Shown piece after piece: positions 5,955-11,498 of a stretch of 11,498 bases of DNA; position 1 is the stretch's first letter; every line of letters starts with the position of its first letter. The translations under genes and the position numbers were made by a program. The stretch comes from Lysobacterales bacterium (GTDB lineage Bacteria > Pseudomonadota > Gammaproteobacteria > Xanthomonadales > Marinicellaceae), in the NCBI GenBank assembly GCA_027083915.1, contig JALWML010000491.1, forward strand, positions 1 to 11,498, read 5' to 3'. The notes beneath the pieces are model-generated. The model did not search any database. It had not been told where the DNA came from and worked only from the letters and a program-made list of their open reading frames with translations.

Positions 5955-7937
5955 ATGGCATATTTTGTAACAGGTGCAACAGGTTTTATCGGATCAAATC
6001 TACTTCCAAAATTATTTAAACGTAAAGGTAAGATTTATGTTTTGGTACGTTCTGGCTCAAAGAAAAAACTTAACGCCTTACTTGAAAAGCTCAACACACC
6101 AAAAAATAGAGTTGTTGCCATCACGGGTGATTTAACCAAAAATAACTTAGGTGTTAGTAAAAAGAACCGCGATGAACTCAAAGGCAAGATTAATCACATG
6201 TTTCACTTAGCGGCCATTTATGACATGAAAGCCTCATTCGAAGAACAAGAAGCGGCTAATGTAGGTGGTTCTCGCAATGCCATAGGTTTTGCCGATGCGG
6301 TCAATGTCAAATGTTTTCACCATACATCATCAATAGCAGCAGCAGGTTTATACAATGGTGTGTTTCGTGAGGATATGTTCGATGAAGCCGAAGGATTAGA
6401 CAATCCTTATTTTAAAACCAAACATGAATCAGAAGGGGTCGTGCGCAGAGAATGCAAGGTACCTTTCCAAATATACCGTCCTGCCATGGTTTTAGGTCAC
6501 TCAAAAACTGGTGAAATTGATAAAATTGATGGACCGTATTATTTTTTCAAATTGATTCAAAAAATGCGTAAGATGCTCCCTTCATGGATGCCCACATTGG
6601 GTTTAGAAGGTGGTCGCTTGAATATGGTTCCTGTTGATTATGTGGTCGATGCCATGGATCATATTGCACACACTAAAGGACAACACGGCAAATGCTTCCA
6701 CTTAACTGACCCCAATCCACGCAAAATTGGTGAGGTGCTCAATATATTTGCAAAAGCAGGACATGCTCCGCAAATGACCATGCGAATAGATGCCCGAATA
6801 TTTAATTTTATTCCCAATACCTTAAAACAAGGTTTGATGATGTTATCACCTGTGCGACGCATACGTTCGCAAGTGATGAACGAATTGGGCATTCCTCCAG
6901 GTGTCTTAAGTTTTATCAACTACCCAACGCGATTCGATAACCGTGAAACAGCCAAACTGCTCAAAGGAACAGACATAAAAGTGCCTGACTTAAAAAAATA
7001 CGCATGGCGTTTGTGGGATTATTGGGAGCGTCACTTAGATCCTGATTTATTTATTGATCACAGCCTAAGAGGACGTGTTGGCGGTAAAAAAGTTTTAGTC
7101 ACAGGCGCATCATCAGGTATCGGGCAAGCCACCGCTATTATGTTGGGTCGAGCAGGTGCTCATGTTATTCTTGTCGCTCGTGGTATGGAAAAATTAATTG
7201 AAACGCAAAAAGTGATGAAAAAAGAAGGTTCAAAAACTTCACTATATACCTGTGATTTATCGGACATGAAATCAGCTGATAAACTGATTAAAGACGTGAC
7301 AAAAGATTTGGGAGCTATTGACATCTTAGTCAACAATGCAGGACGTTCCATTCGTCGCTCTATTGCTCTAAGCTATGACAGATTTCATGATTACGAACGC
7401 ACCATGCAACTTAATTATTTTGGCTGCTTACGACTAATTCTAGGTTTTCTCCCCGGAATGGTAGAAAAAAGATACGGACAAGTGGTCAATATATCATCCA
7501 TTGGAGTCTTGACAAATGCACCACGTTTTTCAGCCTATGTTGCTTCAAAAGCCGCACTGGATGCTTTTTCACGGTGTGCAGCGGCAGAATTTAATGACAC
7601 CAACATAGCCTTTACCACAATCAATATGCCGTTAGTACGCACACCAATGATAGCACCAACCAAAATGTACGATAACGTGCCAACCATTTCGCCTGAGCAA
7701 GCAGCCGACATGGTAAAAGATGCAATTATCAGAAGACCACAACGCATAGCAACACGCCTAGGCATATTCGCTCAAGTAACCCATGCATTAGCACCAAAAT
7801 CAATGGAAGTCATCATGAACTCAGCATTCAATATGTTCCCAGATTCAGCAGCGGCAAAGGGTAAGACCTCAGGAGGGCATCGTTCGTCTCCCGAGCAAGT
7901 GGCATTTGCTTCCCTTATGCGAGGCGTCCACTGGTAA
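5955..7937 (+). CDS. two-domain fatty acyl-CoA reductase, alcohol-forming (Marinobacter type)
   Basis: A 660-residue cytosolic enzyme built of two NADPH-binding reductase domains. The ATG at 5955 is chosen over an in-frame TTG at 5949 because AAAGGG (5941-5946) is correctly spaced. Domain 1 (about 1-365) is an extended Rossmann domain of the male-sterility/NAD_binding_4 type, with TGATGFIG at 6-13 and the active pair Tyr152/Lys156 in YFKTK. Domain 2 (about 375-600) is a classical short-chain dehydrogenase with TGASSGIG at 383-390, NNAG at 460-463, Ser515, and Tyr528/Lys532 in YVASK. Both sites look intact. Length and order match the roughly 660-residue Marinobacter reductases that take long-chain acyl-CoA to alcohol; in these, as I recall, the C-terminal Acr1-like domain makes the aldehyde and the N-terminal domain reduces it. 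It is divergent from an acyl-CoA-binding protein and a TetR regulator. No wax ester synthase is in the window. A less specific bifunctional SDR role remains possible. Confidence 0.83.
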   Translation: MAYFVTGATGFIGSNLLPKLFKRKGKIYVLVRSGSKKKLNALLEKLNTPKNRVVAITGDLTKNNLGVSKKNRDELKGKINHMFHLAAIYDMKASFEEQEAANVGGSRNAIGFADAVNVKCFHHTSSIAAAGLYNGVFREDMFDEAEGLDNPYFKTKHESEGVVRRECKVPFQIYRPAMVLGHSKTGEIDKIDGPYYFFKLIQKMRKMLPSWMPTLGLEGGRLNMVPVDYVVDAMDHIAHTKGQHGKCFHLTDPNPRKIGEVLNIFAKAGHAPQMTMRIDARIFNFIPNTLKQGLMMLSPVRRIRSQVMNELGIPPGVLSFINYPTRFDNRETAKLLKGTDIKVPDLKKYAWRLWDYWERHLDPDLFIDHSLRGRVGGKKVLVTGASSGIGQATAIMLGRAGAHVILVARGMEKLIETQKVMKKEGSKTSLYTCDLSDMKSADKLIKDVTKDLGAIDILVNNAGRSIRRSIALSYDRFHDYERTMQLNYFGCLRLILGFLPGMVEKRYGQVVNISSIGVLTNAPRFSAYVASKAALDAFSRCAAAEFNDTNIAFTTINMPLVRTPMIAPTKMYDNVPTISPEQAADMVKDAIIRRPQRIATRLGIFAQVTHALAPKSMEVIMNSAFNMFPDSAAAKGKTSGGHRSSPEQVAFASLMRGVHW

Positions 7938-7948
7938 AAAATTATGCT

Positions 7949-7965
7949 GATAAAGATTATCTTTT
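7949..7965 (+). terminator. weak candidate terminator after the reductase gene
   Basis: GATAA (7949-7953), an AGA loop and TTATC (7957-7961) form a 5-bp AT-rich stem followed by TTTT, 12 bases after the reductase stop codon. It is too weak to be sure of. The longer hairpin that begins at 7970 may contribute instead. Confidence 0.25.
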
Positions 7966-7969
7966 CCTC

Positions 7970-8086
7970 CCTAAGGGGCGTAAATCCGTACTCGAATAAT
8001 CATGTATGTCCTATACACTCATATTCTCCGTGCGAATTTCCACCCCTTAGGAATAAAAATCTAAACTTTCTAAGCAAAATTTAAGA
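7970..8086. repeat. structured tandem element, copy A (possible ncRNA or hairpin repeat)
   Basis: Copy A of a duplicated element. From 7988 to 8086 it matches copy B at an exact 136-nt offset without gaps (about 74 of 99 bases by hand count). It folds as a long hairpin: outer stem CCTAAGGGG (7970-7978) with CCCCTTAGG (8043-8051), unique to this copy; stem P1 7982-7991 with 8030-8039; stem P2 GAATA (7994-7998) with TATTC (8022-8026); a 4x4 internal loop ATCA/CTCA; stem P3 TGTAT (8003-8007) with ATACA (8013-8017); and a GTCCT loop (8008-8012). An AT-rich tail conserved with copy B follows to 8086. No open reading frame explains it. The transcribed strand, if any, is not clear. Confidence 0.75.
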
Positions 8087-8117
8087 GTCTTAAAATGGAG
8101 AACTGTTTTTATGTAAT

Positions 8118-8222
8118 GTTTGTGTACTTGAATGGTCACATATGTCCTATATGCTCACATTCTCCGTGCACAAACTCCACCAATAGGAAGCAAAATCTAA
8201 ACATTCTAACCCAAAATTAAAA
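8118..8222. repeat. structured tandem element, copy B (possible ncRNA or hairpin repeat)
   Basis: Copy B folds like copy A: P1 GTTTGTGTAC (8118-8127) with GTGCACAAAC (8166-8175); P2 GAATG (8130-8134) with CATTC (8158-8162); internal loop GTCA/CTCA; P3 CATAT (8139-8143) with ATATG (8149-8153); the same GTCCT loop (8144-8148) and the same unpaired TCC (8163-8165). Many differences from copy A fall on both sides of a pair and keep pairing. The outer CCTAAGGGG stem of copy A is absent here. The conserved AT-rich tail runs to about 8222, ten bases before the next start codon, so it could also act as a leader element for that gene. Confidence 0.75.
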
Positions 8223-8231
8223 CGTTTATCT

Positions 8232-8714
8232 ATGTATGAATTTAAAATTGTTAGGGAATTAACTCGCTCAAACTTTGATGAGTGTCCAGTTTGGTCTGAA
8301 TATTATGACTATGATGAATTAGAAGATATTAGAACATGGGGAGTTAGTGAAAGTAAAATAAATGAACTACTTTCAATATCAGAAGAGGGAAATGAACATC
8401 CATATTATTCTGTGTCCAATTTAGATATTTTGCCTGATAGGATGAGGTTGTTTATAAAGGTAGTATTTACTACTCCTAGTGGTCAGGAGTTAGATGGTTT
8501 TATAATTAATCCATCTCCATTTATTATAGGAATATTCTGTGGTCATGAAGAAATGTATTTCAATCCGAGTTTAGAAGATATTTGGAAGCAGTCTGAGATA
8601 AATGTTAAAAAGTTTTATACAATTGAAAAAGAATATATTTTCCCTTTAAAATACTCAACTAACTATTTAGATTCTCAAAAAAACAAAATCGAAGGTATTA
8701 TAAAGAAACCTTAG
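8232..8714 (+). CDS. hypothetical protein, 160 aa, unrecognised family
   Basis: I do not recognise this protein. It is a soluble-looking, acidic chain of 160 residues with no signal peptide, membrane segment or cysteine-pair motif. Visible features are an acidic, Tyr-rich stretch PVWSEYYDYDELEDIRTWG (about 19-37), HPYYSVSNLDILPDRMRLFIKVVF (about 57-79, split by a Pro-Asp-Arg turn), a hydrophobic strand-like segment GFIINPSPFIIGIFCGHEEMYF (about 93-114), and a basic tail. A small acidic alpha/beta protein in a gene-poor island would suit an orphan immunity protein, but nothing proves that. The gene is visibly more AT-rich than the reductase upstream. No good ribosome-binding site precedes the ATG at 8232; the structured repeat ends about ten bases before it. 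Coding status rests on length and protein-like composition. Confidence 0.6.
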   Translation: MYEFKIVRELTRSNFDECPVWSEYYDYDELEDIRTWGVSESKINELLSISEEGNEHPYYSVSNLDILPDRMRLFIKVVFTTPSGQELDGFIINPSPFIIGIFCGHEEMYFNPSLEDIWKQSEINVKKFYTIEKEYIFPLKYSTNYLDSQKNKIEGIIKKP

Positions 8715-8724
8715 CAAATAAGTC

Positions 8725-8744
8725 GTAGGGTGGGCTTGCCCACC
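8725..8744 (+). repeat. REP-like palindrome with GTAG head
   Basis: The tetranucleotide GTAG (8725-8728) directly precedes a perfect 7-bp hairpin, GGTGGGC (8729-8735), TT, GCCCACC (8738-8744). GTAG followed by a GC-rich palindrome is the known layout of REP sequences mobilised by RAYT (TnpA-REP) transposases. It starts 10 bases after the stop codon of the 160-aa gene, a typical extragenic position. No second inverted copy and no RAYT gene are seen in the window. Confidence 0.55.
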
Positions 8745-8776
8745 ATTTTAAAACGTGATGTTTGTTAAGATGATTT

Positions 8777-8831
8777 AAACACTTGCGCTCAAATAAATGG
8801 TCGGTTTGATTCCACCAAACAAGCAGTGTTT
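8777..8831. repeat. imperfect nested inverted repeat
   Basis: AAACACT with GC after one extra T (8777-8786) pairs with GCAGTGTTT (8823-8831). Inside it, GTTTG (8804-8808) pairs with CAAAC (8816-8820). It lies between the REP-like palindrome and the truncated gene remnant. It has no T-run and no known motif; the rest of 8745-8875 shows nothing recognisable. Confidence 0.3.
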
Positions 8832-8875
8832 CAATCAACTCGGAAATCAATCAATTCTAAATTCATTTAAGAAAC

Positions 8876-9139
8876 CTAATTATGATCAATCTGTGTGTCA
8901 TTCGGAAAGGGCTTACCTTTATTGGATTCAACGGCATCTTTTAGGCTGAGTAAAAATACAGCCCATTTAGTAGAACAATGAGCCATGAATTCGCCTGACT
9001 CTTGCCAGTTGGAATGGCTAAAGTTGACAAAAGTTTGCTTCTCACTCTCATCTAATTCAAAACACACTTCTGTACCATTCCATGCATCAGGCATAGAGTC
9101 TTCTTGTTTCCATCTAACGAGTTTATTTGTAACAACATG
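8876..9139 (-). pseudogene. 5'-truncated SRPBCC/AHSA1-domain protein remnant
   Basis: The open frame on the minus strand runs from just after an in-frame TAG (9140-9142) to a TAG at 8876-8878. It encodes the C-terminal half of an SRPBCC (AHSA1, START-like) domain: LVRWKQEDSMPDAWNGTEVCFEL, split here at SMP as in the family's W-GTEV strand, then the FVNFSHSNW strand and the long final helix with HCSTKWAVFLLSLKDAVE and KGKPFPNDTQI. Family members are typically about 140-150 residues, so roughly the first 60 residues, including much of the ligand cavity, are missing. The first available ATG (9094) would give 72 residues, starting inside the fold. Upstream DNA shows no trace of the missing part. 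A short expressed protein cannot be excluded, but a decayed gene is much more likely. Confidence 0.7.
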
Positions 9140-9263
9140 CTAAGTTCAATCCTTTAAAGCGTAAAAAATGTATTTTTGTTTCAACTATTTTTAAAATACT
9201 TCAAAATATTGCAATGAAGAGTAAATATTTGCTGACCTCAAGTAATAGTTGGAGTAATTCCGC

Positions 9264-9305
9264 GTTAGGTTTAAAAAAATGGTAGAATATATAAAAAAAC
9301 CTAAC
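9264..9305 (+). promoter_or_regulatory. inverted repeat around a -10-like hexamer upstream of the sigma gene
   Basis: GTTAGGTTT (9264-9272) and AAACCTAAC (9297-9305) are perfect 9-bp inverted arms separated by 24 bases. The spacer contains TAGAAT (9283-9288), five of six matches to a -10, but no fair -35 at normal spacing. The right arm ends seven bases before the ATG at 9313. It could be an operator, or a 5' leader hairpin that hides the start region. The rest of 9140-9263 is AT-rich with nothing clear. Confidence 0.4.
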
Positions 9306-9312
9306 AATTACA

Positions 9313-9831
9313 ATGGGAAGCACAAACCAAACAAATAAATTAGACCAAAAAACCTATAAAGAGCTTAAAGTTATTGCCAATAAATTAATGCGGCATGAAC
9401 GAGCCAATCATACCCTGTCGCCAACAGATTTGGTACACGAAGCTTTTTTAAAATTCTCTAAAACCAATATAAACTCTTATAAGGAAAAGCATTATATTTT
9501 TGTCTTCGCTAGGCAAATGCGACGCTTGTTGGTTGATTATGGTCGATACAAGTCGGCAGTCAAAAACGGAGCACAGTTAAATAAAATCTTGTACACAGAT
9601 GCTTTAGGTATAAATCATGGTGAAAAAATTGATTTTGAATTGATAAGTCAAGCTATTGATAGTTTAGATAATGTCAGCCATCGTTGTGCCCAAATAATTG
9701 AATTGTATTATTTTACTGGTATTTCCCGTGAAGAAACGGCAGAAACTTTTGACATTTCACTCTCAACATTGGCAAGAGAAATACATTTTTCCAAGGCCTT
9801 TATCGGCAATTATTTGGAAGAAAATAGCTAA
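9313..9831 (+). CDS. ECF-type sigma factor of the kinase-linked group (Sigma70_ECF / TIGR02999-like)
   Basis: A 172-residue RNA polymerase sigma factor. The sigma2 region spans about 12-85, with HTLSPTDLVHEAFLKF (33-48) as region 2.2 and FARQMRRLLVDYGRYKSA as the promoter-melting region 2.3-2.4. Region sigma4 spans about 115-165, with a helix-turn-helix in ISREETAETFDISLSTLAREIHF, split by the FDIS turn. Where most ECF sigmas have a run of acidic residues in region 2.2 that contacts the beta-prime subunit, this one has Ser36 and Thr38 (with Asp39 and Glu43 kept). In kinase-linked ECFs (EcfP/PknT, EcfK/PknS) a threonine here is phosphorylated to activate the sigma. Its stop codon overlaps the kinase start by one base. 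No Shine-Dalgarno sequence precedes the ATG at 9313, so translation may be weak or the message nearly leaderless. No membrane anti-sigma factor is adjacent. Confidence 0.9.
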   Translation: MGSTNQTNKLDQKTYKELKVIANKLMRHERANHTLSPTDLVHEAFLKFSKTNINSYKEKHYIFVFARQMRRLLVDYGRYKSAVKNGAQLNKILYTDALGINHGEKIDFELISQAIDSLDNVSHRCAQIIELYYFTGISREETAETFDISLSTLAREIHFSKAFIGNYLEENS

Positions 9832-11498
9832 TGAAAGAAGAGAATCAAGATTTAAAAACTTTGTTTGATTTGTGCTATCAAAAAACAACAGTACAACAAC
9901 AAGAAATAATAAACAACAGTCAATTTAGCCAAAGCATAAAGGATAAAGTCCGCAAATTATTAGCCATTGATGTTGACAATGTAGAGCTCACATCTAATAT
10001 CATAGAAAATGTTCAACTAAGCTTAGATGCCAATCCAATTGCCACAGGCATGAAAATCGAATCCTATGTCTTACAAAGGCCATTGGGTAAAGGAGGACAA
10101 GGTGAAGTATGGTTAGCCCAACGCGACACAGGTGATTTTAACCATCAAGTAGCCATAAAATTTTTGAAACCATTGCACAATCAAAAAGAGCTGGATAGGT
10201 TTAATAACGAACGCGAACTTTTAGCCCAACTAAAACACAACAATATTGCTCAATTATTAGGCGGTGGTCAATTAGCCGACAAAAGACCTTATATGATTTT
10301 AGAACTGGTCGAAGGCATGACTTTGATGGAATATTGCCAACAAAACAACTATTCCTTAACGCAATATTTGCAGTGTTTTTTGCAGATATGTGATGCCATT
10401 AGCTACGCCCATTCACATTTGGTCATCCACCGTGACATCAAACCCTCAAATATATTTATCAATGATGGTGGCGTAGTAAAGTTATTAGATTTTGGCATAG
10501 CAAAAATCATCGACACACAAGATATTGATACCCAAACTGTACCAATAATGACGCTCGCTTACTCCAGTCCTGAACAAGTCAGTGGTGCCAGCTTATCCAC
10601 TGCAACAGACATTTATACCTTGGGATTAGTCTTATACGAAATGCTCACAGGTCAACGTGCTCAAGCGGTCAATAGTGAAGTGCCAACTGAGCTTATTCAT
10701 GAAATTACTGAAAAAATACCAACCCATCCAAGCCAAGTTGAAAACCTCATCAAGCTCGACAGGGATTATAGTGGCAAACAGCTGAAAGGAGATTTGGACA
10801 ATCTCATCCTTATGGCGGTACGAAAAGAACCACAACGCCGTTACGCCACAGTTGCTGGCATGGCAAATGATGTCAAAAATTACCTTCAAGGCAAACCCTT
10901 AATAGCAACCGGCGATAGTGTTTGGTATAAAACTAAAAAAATGATTACACGCAATCCATCGCTTTCAGTTATGTCTTTATTGACAATAGGTTTTTTAATT
11001 GCTTTACCCATTATTTTATACAACAGTAAAGCGCAAATAAAAGAGCAACGAGATTTAGAAATTATTGCCAAAAAAGATGCCCAGCAGCAAACTCAAATAG
11101 CCAAGGATAAGACTTTGCTTGCCGAACGCACAACAGACTTTTTATTCACGATTTTAGAATCAGCTTCTCCTTTGGGTTCTAAAGGTCAGCCGATTAATTT
11201 GGATGATGTTTTAAAATCTGCCGAAAGACAACTGGAGTATGGATTAGAGAATCAACCACAATTAAAAATAGCCTTACTGAATAAATTGGCTGCTATTTGG
11301 CATCATATTGGTAGCAGTCAAAAAGCCATTGAGTATTATGGAAAAGCCTTAAGTTTAACCGATGACAGCACTATTGATGAACGAATATATATCTATGGCC
11401 AACTCGCCATCATGCATAATTTTCTTGGAGAAATGGATAAAGTTGAGAAATACACAAAATTAGCTAATGCCACAGCAGAAAAAACTGACGACCCCTAT
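9831..11498 (+). CDS. membrane Ser/Thr protein kinase with TPR-like region, partial at window edge
   Basis: The open frame continues past the end of the window; 556 residues are visible. An N-terminal extension of about 75 residues precedes a complete Hanks-type kinase domain (about 78-350): glycine loop LGKGGQGEVWLAQ (85-97), VAIK Lys110, catalytic loop HRDIKPSN with Asp202, DFG Asp220, and an activation segment ending TLAYSSPEQ. All catalytic residues are present. One hydrophobic segment (about 377-398) predicts a single membrane span. It is followed by a charged, coiled-coil-like stretch (about 400-440) and then repeated helices such as KAIEYYGKALSLT that resemble TPR units, cut by the edge. 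The kinase would be cytosolic and the TPR part periplasmic, perhaps as sensor (inference). The start ATG overlaps the sigma stop codon (TAATG), which argues for coupled synthesis and for the sigma as a substrate. Confidence 0.93.
   Translation, partial: MKEENQDLKTLFDLCYQKTTVQQQEIINNSQFSQSIKDKVRKLLAIDVDNVELTSNIIENVQLSLDANPIATGMKIESYVLQRPLGKGGQGEVWLAQRDTGDFNHQVAIKFLKPLHNQKELDRFNNERELLAQLKHNNIAQLLGGGQLADKRPYMILELVEGMTLMEYCQQNNYSLTQYLQCFLQICDAISYAHSHLVIHRDIKPSNIFINDGGVVKLLDFGIAKIIDTQDIDTQTVPIMTLAYSSPEQVSGASLSTATDIYTLGLVLYEMLTGQRAQAVNSEVPTELIHEITEKIPTHPSQVENLIKLDRDYSGKQLKGDLDNLILMAVRKEPQRRYATVAGMANDVKNYLQGKPLIATGDSVWYKTKKMITRNPSLSVMSLLTIGFLIALPIILYNSKAQIKEQRDLEIIAKKDAQQQTQIAKDKTLLAERTTDFLFTILESASPLGSKGQPINLDDVLKSAERQLEYGLENQPQLKIALLNKLAAIWHHIGSSQKAIEYYGKALSLTDDSTIDERIYIYGQLAIMHNFLGEMDKVEKYTKLANATAEKTDDPY

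Noticed and set aside
8118..8175. Integron attC site
   Set aside because: The arms read GTTTGTG...CACAAAC, the reverse of the attC rule (5' arm ending AAC, 3' arm starting GTT), and no integrase gene is near.
8777..8831. attC-like or terminator reading of the nested inverted repeat
   Set aside because: The R-box consensus is not met, and there is no T-run after the stem.
9279..9338. A 19-codon open frame starting ATG GTA GAA that overlaps the sigma start, as a possible leader peptide
   Set aside because: There is no ribosome-binding site, and the lysine- and asparagine-rich composition is what AT-rich DNA gives by chance.
10632..11071. Short minus-strand open frames near the end of the window
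   Set aside because: They are antisense to the kinase gene, whose motifs run unbroken through this region.

Overview
The window is chromosomal DNA of an AT-rich Gram-negative bacterium, most likely a marine gammaproteobacterium. This is inferred from three things: a secreted S8 protease with PPC, PKD and P domains, a beta-barrel protein of the TIGR04219 type, and a fatty acyl-CoA reductase of the Marinobacter type. The genus cannot be fixed from the sequence.

Layout. (1) 1-3280: a large secreted subtilisin-family protease, closed by a strong hairpin terminator that also serves the convergent cytochrome gene. (2) 3320-3628, minus strand: a small periplasmic class I cytochrome c. (3) 3744-5863, minus strand: a tight four-gene run in the order acyl-CoA-binding protein, TetR-family regulator, guanine deaminase, outer-membrane beta-barrel protein. 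A probable terminator lies at 3681-3716. (4) 5955-7937, plus strand: a two-domain fatty acyl-CoA reductase, divergent from the four-gene run. The 91-bp divergent region holds face-to-face promoter candidates overlapping an imperfect palindrome that could be the TetR operator. The reductase, acyl-CoA-binding protein and regulator together suggest a regulated acyl-CoA to fatty alcohol (perhaps wax ester) module.

(5) 7938-9312: a gene-poor, accessory-looking stretch. It holds two diverged tandem copies of a structured element (offset exactly 136 nt), an unrecognised AT-rich 160-aa gene, a REP-like GTAG palindrome, and a 5'-truncated SRPBCC/AHSA1 gene remnant. (6) 9313-11498: an ECF-type sigma factor whose stop codon overlaps the start of a membrane-anchored Ser/Thr protein kinase with a probable TPR sensor region, cut by the window edge. 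This looks like a kinase-controlled sigma-factor switch.

The most unusual signal is the tandem element at 7970-8222. The two copies differ at about a quarter of positions. Seven base pairs of a shared three-stem hairpin have changed on both sides so that pairing is kept, which points to selection on a folded RNA or DNA hairpin. No tRNA, rRNA, CRISPR array or transposase gene was seen.
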